Origin: an uncultured Collinsella sp.
GTDB lineage: Bacteria; Actinomycetota; Coriobacteriia; Coriobacteriales; Coriobacteriaceae
Length of the DNA stretch: 64,000 bases
Assembly (NCBI GenBank): GCA_902497065.1
Contig: CABVDH010000001.1
Span: 1 to 64,000, forward strand
Direction of reading: 5' to 3'
Below are positions 1 through 7,970 of the stretch, piece after piece (within the stretch, counting starts at the first letter, position 1; every line of letters starts with the position of its first letter). The notes under the pieces were generated by a model, which saw only the letters and a program-made list of their open reading frames with translations, had not been told where the DNA came from and searched no databases. The position numbers were made by a program, and so were the translations under genes.

Positions 1-158
1 TACAGATTGAGATAAATGGACGGACCCTCAACCTTCCGTCTTGATCTGTAACAGTAAGAGGTCTTTCCCGCCCCTATCTGTTACAGATCAAGACAATTCG
101 CGGCGGCCTCCTGATTCATCTCAATCTGTAACAGTAAGAACGGTTTTCCTCCCCTACG
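1..158. repeat. Alternating inverted-repeat array, copy 1 (cut by window start)
   Basis: Two arms alternate in opposite orientation. A arms (consensus TCTCAATCTGTAACA) lie at 39-53 and 119-133. B arms (consensus TGTTACAGATCGAGACA) lie at 79-95 and, truncated by the window edge, at 1-14. A-to-B loops are always 25 nt (54-78, 134-158) and partly conserved (gtaag...cccctac). B-to-A spacers are 23-24 nt and not conserved, giving a strict period of about 80 bp. The B arm expected at 159 is absent, so the array ends abruptly. Function unknown. Confidence 0.85.
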
Positions 159-202
159 TGTGCATCCCAACGCCCCAATCGAAAATTAACGCGAGCCAGA
201 AC

Positions 203-451
203 CTAATCTGTTCCCTGGATCACCGTCAGCAAATCCTCGTAGCTGTGCACCACGTCACAGCGCTCGCCCTCGGAATCCCAGAACACGTAGTCCTGGATAC
301 AGCGGCTCGTCTCCAGCGCGCGGCCGACGTTGCCGGGTATGCGCTCGGCGAAGATGGTGGAGTCGTACCGCTCATCGAGCTTGTGGTACGCGATGTGGTC
401 GACCACCATCGTCGCCTTCTCGGCCAGGATGCAACGGGAGACCTTGGTCAC
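203..451 (-). CDS. Small hypothetical protein (82 aa), unrecognised
   Basis: A short ORF 3' of the MFS gene on the same strand, 124 bp past its stop. I do not recognise the protein. It has no membrane segment or signal peptide and is mixed charged/polar, ending SYEDLLTVIQGTD. The GTG at 451 was chosen because GGAGG lies about 12 nt upstream. An ATG at 409 with GAGAAGG just upstream is an alternative start (68 aa), and the open frame continues upstream to a TTG at 556. It could be a genuine small cargo gene or the decayed C-terminus of a larger one. It lies between the two inverted-repeat arrays, in accessory DNA. Confidence 0.4.
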   Translation of the reverse strand: MTKVSRCILAEKATMVVDHIAYHKLDERYDSTIFAERIPGNVGRALETSRCIQDYVFWDSEGERCDVVHSYEDLLTVIQGTD

Positions 452-575
452 AGTATGTTCCAACCTCCGGACGAGAGCAGTGGGATGAGATATACAGAGG
501 CTTCTTTTCGGCCTGAATTGCTTCAAATATCTCTGGTTGAATCGTTCTGATACCAAATCGATACTGCATTAGATG

Positions 576-1988
576 CTACGCCTGAACGGCCTTCGTGGTC
601 GAGGACTTAATTTGCTTGAGACCGACGAGCGCGATGCCGAGCGTCACGACGGCGAGGACGGCGACGGTCGCGAACCCACCGGTGTGCCCGTACGCGTCGA
701 TGAACGGCCCGGCGATGGCAGAGCCGCACGACGAGCCGATGGCGCAGAGGGTCCCCGTCCACGCGACAGCCTCGGTAAAGCGCATGGGCGACACCAGGTG
801 CATCACGATCTCGTTGCCGTTGACGAAAGTCGGCGCCTGGCACAGGCCAGCCGCCAGGTAGATTGCGCCAATCACCCACAGGCTCGGTGCGAGGACGAAC
901 AGGCTCAGGCCGCAGCACAGCACCACGAGGCAGGTGTAGAACCTCCGCCACAGCGGGGTCTTCCAGCGGATGGCGCCGGAGAAGAGCGCGCCGACGAGCG
1001 AGCTAAACGAGAAACAGGAAATCACGAGGCCCGAGACCTGCGGCATGCCCACCTCACGCGCGAACGCCACAATGGAGACACTCGTTGCGTTCTGGAACGC
1101 GCCGAGCCCGAAGTACACGGCGCACAGCGCGACCATACCCGGTCCCCAGATCGACTGCGGGCGCGTGACGGGATTCGCGCGGCCGGCGCGCCTGGAGCCG
1201 TCTGCGCCCGTGGCAGCGTCCGCGCCCGCGTCGAGCACGCCGCCGACGGGTGCCACCTCGCGGCGCTCGGCACAGCTGTGGCGGGTGAGCTGCGACTGCG
1301 ACGGTGGGAGCGTCGTGACCTCGGTGAGCACCATGATGGCGCCGATGACCGCGCAGACCGCCCCGAAGCGGATGGCGAGCGCGGCGGAGATGACGGCGAG
1401 CGTCGACGACAGCGGGTTTCCGATGACCCACATGCACTCGTCGAACGCAGAGCACAGCGACAGCGACGTGGAGATCTTCTTCTCGTCGCCGCGCAGCAGG
1501 TAGCGCCAGCGCGTGCGGCTCATGGCGCCCCAGGGCGGCGTAAACGCGAGGAACGGCACGATGCAGAAGAGGATCCACTCGTCTACGTGCGCGGTCGCCG
1601 CTGCGATGAAGACCTGCGAGGCGATAACCCAGATGATGATGGCCGGGATCGACGCCGCTCGCTGGCCGAACCGGTCGGCGAGTTTGCCGAGCTGCGGCCC
1701 GAGCAGCGCGGACGAGACGGAGTAGACGGCCGAGAGCGCGCCGGCGATCGTGTAGTTGCCGTAGATCTGCTGCACGCCGATGGTAATGGACATGCTGATC
1801 ATGGCGAGCGGCATGCACGCGACCACCGACCCAACGGTGAAGCGCGCCGCATGCGGGATGCGCAGCAGCTCGGCATACCCGCCGAACAGCCGGTGGATCA
1901 GGCCGGAGTTCCCCGCAGGGGCCGTGGGGGCCGTCGCGCCCCGCTCCTCGGCGTCCTCGATCTCGATGGCGTCTTCCGTGGATTCCAT
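576..1988 (-). CDS. MFS transporter
   Basis: A 470-aa polytopic membrane protein with about 12 hydrophobic segments in two halves, split by a long hydrophilic loop (around residues 225-280, rich in Arg, Gly and Ala). This is the major facilitator layout, and the segment GPQLGKLADRFGQRA after the second helix fits MFS motif A (G-x-L-x-D-R-x-G). The N-terminal 40 residues are acidic and cytosolic. The start at 1988 was preferred over an in-frame ATG 25 codons upstream because GGGGAAGGA sits just before it. The substrate cannot be told from sequence. The gene stands alone between two repeat arrays that share a 55-bp identical segment, so it may be a mobile or variable cassette. Confidence 0.85.
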   Translation of the reverse strand: MESTEDAIEIEDAEERGATAPTAPAGNSGLIHRLFGGYAELLRIPHAARFTVGSVVACMPLAMISMSITIGVQQIYGNYTIAGALSAVYSVSSALLGPQLGKLADRFGQRAASIPAIIIWVIASQVFIAAATAHVDEWILFCIVPFLAFTPPWGAMSRTRWRYLLRGDEKKISTSLSLCSAFDECMWVIGNPLSSTLAVISAALAIRFGAVCAVIGAIMVLTEVTTLPPSQSQLTRHSCAERREVAPVGGVLDAGADAATGADGSRRAGRANPVTRPQSIWGPGMVALCAVYFGLGAFQNATSVSIVAFAREVGMPQVSGLVISCFSFSSLVGALFSGAIRWKTPLWRRFYTCLVVLCCGLSLFVLAPSLWVIGAIYLAAGLCQAPTFVNGNEIVMHLVSPMRFTEAVAWTGTLCAIGSSCGSAIAGPFIDAYGHTGGFATVAVLAVVTLGIALVGLKQIKSSTTKAVQA

Positions 1989-2167
1989 GATCCTTCCCCG
2001 CTCCCGACGTATGGACGGTGCCCCGATGCAATCCGGGCACCGACGCGCGATCTGCGCGCACATGGTATTAGGGTAGCGACATCCGCCGTGGAAGCAACCG
2101 GCGTTCGTTTACTTTTCCTGCCACTTTGACGCGGCACGAGGTAATCGAATATAGCCGCGCACATAAA

Positions 2168-2210
2168 GCGGGTCCTGTTTCATTTTGAACAGGACCCGCC
2201 TCTTTCCTTT
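2168..2210 (+). terminator. Perfect hairpin with pyrimidine tail, upstream of the MFS gene
   Basis: GCGGGTCCTGTT (2168-2179) pairs perfectly with AACAGGACCCGC (2188-2199) around an 8-nt loop, followed on the plus strand by ctctttccttt. It looks like an intrinsic terminator, but no plus-strand gene is visible upstream. It may isolate the MFS promoter or end a transcript running through the cassette. Confidence 0.5.
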
Positions 2211-2233
2211 ACGGGCGTAGAGTGTCTCCTACA

Positions 2234-2571
2234 TGTTGCAGATCGAGACATTCCTTCCGACGCTCCGCTTCTATCTCAATTTGTAACAGTAAGGGTGATT
2301 ATGGGCTTCCACGTGTTACAAATCGAGACAACCGCTTCAGGAGGTGTCTTTAATCTCAATCTGTAACAGTAAGAACGGTATTTCTCCCCTACGTGTTATA
2401 GATCGAGACATTTCAAAGTGGTCCCGGTCATTGTCTCAATCTGTAACATCTAGACCGATATTTCCCTTCTAACTGTTACAGATTGAGATAAATGGACGGA
2501 CCCTCAACCTTCCGTCTTGATCTGTAACAGTTAAAAGCGGAATAACCGTCTTGGTGTTACAGATCGAGACA
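2234..2571. repeat. Alternating inverted-repeat array, copy 2
   Basis: B arms lie at 2234-2250, 2314-2330, 2394-2410, 2474-2490 and 2555-2571. A arms lie at 2274-2288, 2354-2368, 2434-2448 and 2515-2529. Every A-B loop is exactly 25 nt. B-A spacers are 23, 23, 23 and 24 nt. Each arm can pair with either neighbour, so the DNA or RNA can form two mutually exclusive sets of stem-loops. Loops share gtaag...cccctacg but spacers are unrelated. It lies between the MFS gene and tRNA-Thr and contains no ORF. It is not a CRISPR array, because orientations alternate and the arms are degenerate. Confidence 0.85.
2477..2531 (+). repeat. 55-bp segment identical to positions 1-55
   Basis: Bases 2477-2531 match 1-55 exactly, including the otherwise unconserved 24-nt spacer. 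The identity may extend left of the window. The two copies are direct repeats flanking the MFS cassette, 2476 bp apart. Confidence 0.95.
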
Positions 2572-2611
2572 AACTCGGGAATGAGACGAATACCGTGCCC
2601 GACAACCTATC

Positions 2612-2653
2612 AAAACAAGAAACGGGCTCTGTCCCATATAGAGACAGAGCCCG
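2612..2653 (-). terminator. Intrinsic terminator of tRNA-Thr
   Basis: On the minus strand the stem CGGGCTCTGTC (2653-2643) pairs with GACAGAGCCCG (2633-2623) and is followed by tttcttgtttt. It lies 10 nt past the tRNA 3' end. Confidence 0.85.
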
Positions 2654-2662
2654 AAACTCTCA

Positions 2663-2737
2663 TGGAGCCAGTGACAGGAATCGAACCCGCAACCCACTGA
2701 TTACAAATCAGTTGCGCTACCGTTGCGCCACACTGGC
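2663..2737 (-). tRNA. tRNA-Thr (TGT anticodon)
   Basis: A 75-nt cloverleaf with acceptor stem GCCAGTG/CACTGGC, discriminator T and an encoded CCA. The anticodon arm ACTGA-TTTGTAA-TCAGT gives anticodon TGT. The T loop GGTTCGAATCC is canonical. It is followed by an intrinsic terminator. Confidence 0.95.
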
Positions 2738-2815
2738 ACACTTGGCGCTCTCGCGCGAAGCCAATTAAGAATAAAGGAATTACGGACGGGGCGCAACAGA
2801 CCCTTCGACCGACCA

Positions 2816-2901
2816 CATCTCAAAACCCTTCGTCAGAACGAATAGTTTTAATTACAATGGAATAGATAAAACTATTCGTTCTGACGAAGGGTTTTGAGAT
2901 G
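2816..2901. promoter_or_regulatory. 35-bp perfect inverted repeat containing the start codon of the HTH-kinase gene
   Basis: Bases 2816-2850 are the exact reverse complement of 2867-2901, with a 16-bp centre (2851-2866). The right arm carries the ribosome-binding site (GAAGGG) and the ATG itself (2899-2901). TACAAT at 2853-2858 could be a -10 box, which would place the right arm in the mRNA leader. The downstream protein begins with a DNA-binding HTH, so autoregulation at this site is an inference. Because the arms are perfect, the RBS and ATG are duplicated on the opposite strand. Confidence 0.85.
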
Positions 2902-4239
2902 CTTACCACCAAGGAAGCCGCCGAGCTACTCGGCATCACTCCGCGCAGGGTGCAGGAGCTCATAAAAAACGGAGCACTTGAGGCCCGCAAGGCTTCTGGC
3001 GTATGGCTCATCGACAAAGACAGCGTCGACACGCGACTCCGCTCCGTGACCAAAACGGGGGGACGTCCCCGCCGCGGCTACGGTAAGAGCGAGATCGCGT
3101 TCACCCTCATGAACCGCACGTATGAAGTCGCTCAGCTGGTCTACAACACATCGCGAAAAGACTTCACCCACATCGGTGCCGACGTCGATTACGCCCACGC
3201 CCCTATTGGGGTATTTGGCCCTAATAGCCCCGTATCGCTCGACTCTTTCCGCACTTGGTGGCGCGGCCGCGGTATCCCGCTCGCACGCATTGGGCTAGCC
3301 TCCCTGCTTGCAGAAGCCGCAGTCGATGTTCCCGATGAACTCGTACAGCGAAATCTTGGCCTCTCCTTATCCGACCAGTATTGGATAAGGCCCCAAAGTT
3401 CCGGTCTCGCCTGGGAGGACATTAACTTCTTCAATAACGCCTTTGATGACGTCTCACTGTCCATTGCGCCCTTTGCCCCAGAGGGAAAAGCGGCTGCCGC
3501 AAAGCCCGATAACACGTCGGACGGCAATCTTCAAAAGTACTGGACATGCGAGGGCGGGCGTCGAATTCTGCATAAAGCAGGAGCGCATCTAAACCAGGAA
3601 CCCTATAACGAGATGGTGGCGACTGCACTTCACCGTCGCATCCTGAACACTTACGATTATGTACCCTATTCGCTCGAAGGCGCGGGCACTTCCGCCTTGA
3701 GCACATGCAGTGTCTTCTTAACTGACGAAGAAGAATATGTCCCTGCGTTCTATGTAAACCAGCATGCAAATGCAGACGAGCGACTAACCGATTACGAACG
3801 GTATGTAGCAAACTGCGAGGAGCTTGGAGCGACAGATATAAAAGACGCCCTTGGCCGCATGATCGTATGCGATGACATCATTGCCAACTACGATCGTCAT
3901 TGGCGCAACTTCGGCCTCGTGCGAAACGTCAACTCACTGGTCTGCAGACCAGCCCCCATCTTCGATTCGGGCTCATCACTCTGGTGCAACATATCACTAG
4001 AGGAGCTTAGGGCGGGAGAGCACAGTTTTACCAGTGCGCAATTTCATTCAAGCCCCGCCAAACAAATGTTGCTCGTCGAGGACATGAGCTGGTTTGACGG
4101 CGACAAACTCGAAGGCTTCGTTGACGAGGCAATCGAGATTCTGTCCAGAAACGACGCGCTCGCGGCAAGGCTGCCATATCTAAAAGAGGCGCTTACATGG
4201 CGCCTCCGTAGAATGATCGACATCGCTGAATGGAGTTAG
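2899..4239 (+). CDS. HTH-HipA-like Ser/Thr kinase fusion protein
   Basis: 446 aa. Residues 1-48 form a MerR/excisionase-type helix-turn-helix (TTKEAAELLGITPRRVQELI), followed by a basic linker (GGRPRRGYGK, 54-63). Residues about 205-446 are a HipA/CtkA-like kinase. K226 and E238 fit the ATP-anchoring Lys and alpha-C Glu. NYDRHWRNFG (330-339) carries the catalytic Asp332 and Asn337. FDSG (355-358) carries the metal-binding Asp356. HipA-family kinases phosphorylate translation factors or other targets, and this target is unknown. No separate HipB is adjacent, so the HTH probably serves as built-in antitoxin or repressor. Codons look less GC-biased than the neighbours, suggesting transfer. Confidence 0.8.
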   Translation: MLTTKEAAELLGITPRRVQELIKNGALEARKASGVWLIDKDSVDTRLRSVTKTGGRPRRGYGKSEIAFTLMNRTYEVAQLVYNTSRKDFTHIGADVDYAHAPIGVFGPNSPVSLDSFRTWWRGRGIPLARIGLASLLAEAAVDVPDELVQRNLGLSLSDQYWIRPQSSGLAWEDINFFNNAFDDVSLSIAPFAPEGKAAAAKPDNTSDGNLQKYWTCEGGRRILHKAGAHLNQEPYNEMVATALHRRILNTYDYVPYSLEGAGTSALSTCSVFLTDEEEYVPAFYVNQHANADERLTDYERYVANCEELGATDIKDALGRMIVCDDIIANYDRHWRNFGLVRNVNSLVCRPAPIFDSGSSLWCNISLEELRAGEHSFTSAQFHSSPAKQMLLVEDMSWFDGDKLEGFVDEAIEILSRNDALAARLPYLKEALTWRLRRMIDIAEWS

Positions 4240-4266
4240 CGAGACAGCGTCGCGCCGTCAGCTCAC

Positions 4267-4944
4267 CTACCTCCCGCGAAGGGCCTTGAGCTTGGCCAGG
4301 GCATCGGGGCTCAGGCGACTGCCCAGAGTCATCTTGATCTGCGGAGCTTCCTCTGCCTCGTGAACGTCGTTATCGATCTGCTTGATCTCGTCCACCAGCA
4401 TGCGGCTCGAAATACGCGTGACACCCTTGCCCATGACGACGGCTTGAATTGTGCCGTCACTCGATACCACGGAGCACGCGCGGCCCTCCTCACGTGCCTC
4501 GATGCAGAGCTTCTGCACCACGGTGTCGGCAGAGACGCCCGTCGGCGAAAACTCGATGCGCACGCCGCGGGCCGGCAGGTTGGGGCGCTCGCTGGAGATA
4601 TTGCCCGCGCCGTCGAACACGATCACAGCCTCGTAGCGGCCCTGGGCAAACGCGGCGACATCGTTGATGAGGGCGGTGCGCGCCATATCGTGAACGTCGC
4701 TGGAATACGGATCGTCGGAATGGTCGTATACGAGCTTTTCGTAGCGCGGCGTGCAGTGGATCACGTTGTAACCGTCGACCACCAGCAGCTCGGGCTTATT
4801 GGAATGCACCGTCGAAACCGGATCGGCGATGGCCTGCGCAAACGCATTGCCGCCCACGCCGTAGGTCGCGGCCGAAACAATCGGCTTGGCCGAGCCTTCG
4901 CCAAAGCGCTTGGCCTTGGACTTGGCGCGGTTCTTCTTGGACAT
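4267..4944 (-). CDS. yacP: YacP-like NYN-domain ribonuclease
   Basis: 225 aa. The PIN-like NYN fold is indicated by LLVVDGYNVIH (53-63, acidic residue D57), VIVFDGAG (108-114, D111) and SSDGTIQ (151-157), the usual spacing of active-site acids in the YacP/DUF901 family. The N-terminus is very basic (KKNRAKSKAKR) and could bind RNA. The family is linked to rRNA maturation and mRNA decay in Gram-positive bacteria. It is the last gene of the disA-ispD-ispF-cysS-rlmB run, starting 3 nt after the rlmB stop. The cysS-rlmB-yacP order is the conserved Firmicutes/Actinobacteria arrangement. Confidence 0.88.
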   Translation of the reverse strand: MSKKNRAKSKAKRFGEGSAKPIVSAATYGVGGNAFAQAIADPVSTVHSNKPELLVVDGYNVIHCTPRYEKLVYDHSDDPYSSDVHDMARTALINDVAAFAQGRYEAVIVFDGAGNISSERPNLPARGVRIEFSPTGVSADTVVQKLCIEAREEGRACSVVSSDGTIQAVVMGKGVTRISSRMLVDEIKQIDNDVHEAEEAPQIKMTLGSRLSPDALAKLKALRGR

Positions 4945-4947
4945 GCG

Positions 4948-5862
4948 CTACTCCTCCCCCATGAGCTCGCCGGCGTTGCGACGTAACCACTCAAAGCATA
5001 GCGCCGTGGTCGCCTGGGCAACGTTGAGGCTCTCGGTCATACCGCGCTGGGGAAGCTTGGTCAAGAAGTCGCATTTCTCGAGCACCAGGCGCGAGATGCC
5101 GTCGCCCTCGGAGCCCATGACGAGCGCCACGCGACCCTCGAAGGGAGCATCCCAGCAACTGCCTTCGGCGTGCTCGGAGGCACCGCCCACCCAAAAGCCA
5201 GCGGCCTTGAGGTCGTCGAGTGCACGGGCGATATTTGGAACCTGCGCGATAGGCAGATGCATGACGGCGCCGGCTGAGGTCTTGTAGCTGCCCACGGTCA
5301 CGCCGGCGGCACGCTTATTGGCGATGACGACGCCGGCCGCGCCCACGACCTCGGCGGAGCGCACGATGGCGCCAAAGTTACCGTCGTCAGTCACATGGTC
5401 GAGTACGATGACAAGCGCCGGACCGTCGCCCGCGCGGTCGAGGATATCGGCGACATCGGCATAGGGGAAGTTGCCAACCTCGAGCGCAATGCCCTGGTGA
5501 GCGCCATGGCTCGACAGTGCGTCGAGCTGCGCGCGCGGCACATACTTAATGCGGACACCCGCGGCGTTGAGGTCGTCGACCAGGCGCGACAGGGCGGCAT
5601 CGCGCTCCCCGCCCTCGGCGATGAGCGCGCACTTGACGGGAAAACCAGTGCGCAGCGCCTCGGCGGCAGCACGTCGTCCCTCGATAAACTCACCCTTGGG
5701 AGCCTGGACAGCGTCGCGGTTGCGATCGCGCTGCGGACGTGCGACCTGGTTGCGATCGCGCTGGCCCTTGGGAGCGGCAGCGCGATCGTTACGGCGAATC
5801 GGACGCGAGCCAGAAGCGGCCTGCTTGCCGCCACGAGGCGCACGCTTGCGATTGTCGGCCAT
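4948..5862 (-). CDS. rlmB: 23S rRNA (guanosine-2'-O-)-methyltransferase RlmB, TrmH/SpoU family
   Basis: 304 aa. A basic low-complexity tail (about residues 1-55, rich in Arg, Asn and Asp) precedes the substrate-binding domain (57-140) and the SPOUT domain. SpoU motif 1 is DDGNFGAIVRSA (159-170) with Asn162 and Arg168. Motif 2 is VMGSEGDGIS (248-257). Motif 3 is ESLNVAQA (277-284). The enzyme transfers a methyl group from SAM to a 2'-OH of 23S rRNA; whether the exact target is the E. coli G2251 is inferred. AGGAGG precedes the start. It sits between cysS and yacP, presumably in one operon. Confidence 0.9.
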   Translation of the reverse strand: MADNRKRAPRGGKQAASGSRPIRRNDRAAAPKGQRDRNQVARPQRDRNRDAVQAPKGEFIEGRRAAAEALRTGFPVKCALIAEGGERDAALSRLVDDLNAAGVRIKYVPRAQLDALSSHGAHQGIALEVGNFPYADVADILDRAGDGPALVIVLDHVTDDGNFGAIVRSAEVVGAAGVVIANKRAAGVTVGSYKTSAGAVMHLPIAQVPNIARALDDLKAAGFWVGGASEHAEGSCWDAPFEGRVALVMGSEGDGISRLVLEKCDFLTKLPQRGMTESLNVAQATTALCFEWLRRNAGELMGEE

Positions 5863-6005
5863 AAAGCGACCTCCTTAAATAGATAACGAACAAGAATCGA
5901 CCGTCCGAGCCACGGCACCTTGCCTTTCAATCGTCGGGCATGACCACCAGGTCTATGCCCTCCTCTTTCAAGGCAATCTGCCGCACCTCGAACGGTCGAC
6001 AAATA

Positions 6006-7472
6006 CTAGAGACTCTTAATACGAGTGCCCGCAGCAGCATCCTCGATCGTCAGCCCGAGGTCCTTGAGCTGATCGCGGATGGCGTCTGCCAGATCCCAGT
6101 TCTTGGCGGCGCGGGCCTCGGCGCGGGCCTCGAGAATCTTAGCAGCGGCCTCGTCCACGTCGTCGCCCGTGTAGGCGACCAGGCCAGCGGCAACGCCCAG
6201 CAGGCCCAGCGGCAACTCGACCTTGGGCTCGGGAAGCTCAACGCCAAACGTGTCGAGCAGCTCGACCAGCGTATCGGCGGCAGCAAGCGCGGCGGCCTTG
6301 TCGACAGCATCGCCCGCCTGCTCCAGATACTGGTTGCATTCGGTGACAAAGCCAAAGACGGCCCCCATGGCACCGGCGGTGTTAAAGTCGTCGTCCATGC
6401 ACTCCTTAAAGGCGGCACGGGTCTCGGCGGCCTTGGCGGCAAACGCCTCGGCGGCAGTCTCATCGGCGTCGGCCGTCGCGTGGCTTGCAGCCCAGCGCAG
6501 GTTCTCGACCGTACCGGCGATACGCGTGAGCGAGTTCTCGGCACCCTCCAGGCGCTCCCAAGAGAAGTCGAGCGGCGAGCGATAGCTCGTCTGCAGCATC
6601 AGCAGACGCAGAGCCGCGGCAGAGTGCTGCTCGAGCACCTCGGCCAGCGTAAAGAAGTTCCCGAGCGACTTGGACATCTTCTCGCCGTCAACCAGCAGCA
6701 TGCCCGTGTGCATCCAGGTGTTGGAGAAACCCTGGTGCCAGGCGCAGGTGGCCTGGGCGCACTCGTTCTCGTGATGCGGGAAGGCAAGGTCGGAGCCGCC
6801 GCCGTGGATGTCGATCGGAGTGCCCAGGTAGCGATGCACCATGGCGGCGCACTCGGTGTGCCAACCGGGACGGCCCTCGCCCCAGGGGCTCGGCCAGCTG
6901 GGCTCGCCGGGCTTGGCGGCCTTCCACAGGGCAAAGTCGAGCGGGTCGTTCTTGTCCTCGTTCTCCTCGATACGCGCACCCACCATAAGGTCGTCGATGT
7001 TGCGGCCCGAGACCTGGCCGTAGTTGGGATCGCTGCGCACGGCAAAGTACACATCGCCGTTATCGGCTGCGTAAGCGTGGCCCTGCTCGATAAGCGTCTT
7101 GATCATGGCGATCATGGGGCCGATCTCTTTGGTGGCGCGGGGACGCACGTCGGGATCGAGCACGTTGGCGGCGCGCATGACGCCGATGAACTTGTCGGAG
7201 AACTCCGTCGCGACCTCAGCAGCCGTACGGCCTTGCTCGTTGGCGCGCTTGATGATCTTGTCATCGACATCGGTGAGGTTCTGAGCAAACGTGACCTCGT
7301 AGCCGCTCGCGATGAGCCAGCGGCGAATCACATCGAAGCTGATGAACGTGCGGGCGTTGCCGATGTGGATGTTGTCGTAGACCGTGGGGCCGCACACGTA
7401 CATGCGGACCTTGCCGGACTCGATGGGCTGGAACTCTTCCTTTTTATGGGTAGCGCTGTTGTAGATACGCAT
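6006..7472 (-). CDS. cysS: Cysteinyl-tRNA synthetase
   Basis: 488 aa, the usual bacterial length. The class I signatures HIGN (36-39) and KMSKS (265-269) are present. Zinc-site residues expected for CysRS are visible as C27 (in VCGPTVYD), C208 (GWHTECAAM) and the FPHHENE segment (231-237), which select cysteine over serine. The C-terminal part is the DALR-like tRNA-binding helical domain. The start has AAGGAG upstream and lies 3 nt past the ispF stop. A gap of 143 bp separates it from rlmB. Confidence 0.97.
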   Translation of the reverse strand: MRIYNSATHKKEEFQPIESGKVRMYVCGPTVYDNIHIGNARTFISFDVIRRWLIASGYEVTFAQNLTDVDDKIIKRANEQGRTAAEVATEFSDKFIGVMRAANVLDPDVRPRATKEIGPMIAMIKTLIEQGHAYAADNGDVYFAVRSDPNYGQVSGRNIDDLMVGARIEENEDKNDPLDFALWKAAKPGEPSWPSPWGEGRPGWHTECAAMVHRYLGTPIDIHGGGSDLAFPHHENECAQATCAWHQGFSNTWMHTGMLLVDGEKMSKSLGNFFTLAEVLEQHSAAALRLLMLQTSYRSPLDFSWERLEGAENSLTRIAGTVENLRWAASHATADADETAAEAFAAKAAETRAAFKECMDDDFNTAGAMGAVFGFVTECNQYLEQAGDAVDKAAALAAADTLVELLDTFGVELPEPKVELPLGLLGVAAGLVAYTGDDVDEAAAKILEARAEARAAKNWDLADAIRDQLKDLGLTIEDAAAGTRIKSL

Positions 7473-7475
7473 TCG

Positions 7476-7970
7476 TTACTCCTTAACGGTTTTCTGTAGC
7501 AGGCAGACGGCCCAGGCGCCAATTCCCTCGCCTTGGCCTTCCCAACCGAGCTTTTCGGTCGTAGTGGCGGCAACGCCCACGTTTTCGACGTCAACGCCCA
7601 GGGCATGGGCAAGGTTGGCGCGCATGGCATCGCGGTGCGGGGTGATCTTGGGTTGCTGACAGGCAATGGTGCAATCGGCATCGACAAACTCAAAGCCCAG
7701 CTCGCGCGCATAGTCCATCACGCGAGCGAGCAGCACCATCGAATCGGCACCCTCGTAGGCAGGATCGGTGTCGGGGAACAGTTTGCCGATGTCTCCCCCG
7801 CGGCAGGCGCCCAGAATGGCGTCGGCCAGCGCGTGCGCGAGCACATCGGCATCCGAGTGGCCCAGCAGACCGCGCTCGTAGGGAATGTCGACCCCGCCGA
7901 TAATACATCGACGCCCCTCCACCAGACGGTGAACGTCGTAGCCGTGTCCAATGCGCAGGTTACTGAACAT
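7476..7970 (-). CDS. ispF: 2-C-methyl-D-erythritol 2,4-cyclodiphosphate synthase
   Basis: 164 aa. It converts CDP-ME 2-phosphate to MEcPP in the MEP isoprenoid pathway. The zinc ligands Asp12 and His14 (GYDVH) and His46 are in place, followed by the GHSDADV signature and the C-terminal TTTEKLGWEGQGEGIGA block typical of trimeric IspF. It overlaps the end of ispD by 11 nt, so the two steps are translationally coupled. Confidence 0.96.
   Translation of the reverse strand: MFSNLRIGHGYDVHRLVEGRRCIIGGVDIPYERGLLGHSDADVLAHALADAILGACRGGDIGKLFPDTDPAYEGADSMVLLARVMDYARELGFEFVDADCTIACQQPKITPHRDAMRANLAHALGVDVENVGVAATTTEKLGWEGQGEGIGAWAVCLLQKTVKE

Noticed and set aside
573..2129. Long open frame on the plus strand opposite the MFS gene
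   Set aside because: Arg/Gly/Asp-rich composition with no domain pattern. It is the antisense shadow of a clear MFS transporter, a common effect in GC-rich DNA.
2234..2571. Possible CRISPR array
   Set aside because: The arms alternate in orientation, are only 15-17 nt and degenerate, and both loop and spacer lengths are fixed. No cas genes are in the window.
2610..2816. Small ORF over tRNA-Thr
   Set aside because: It is read straight through the tRNA and its terminator and has no separate support.
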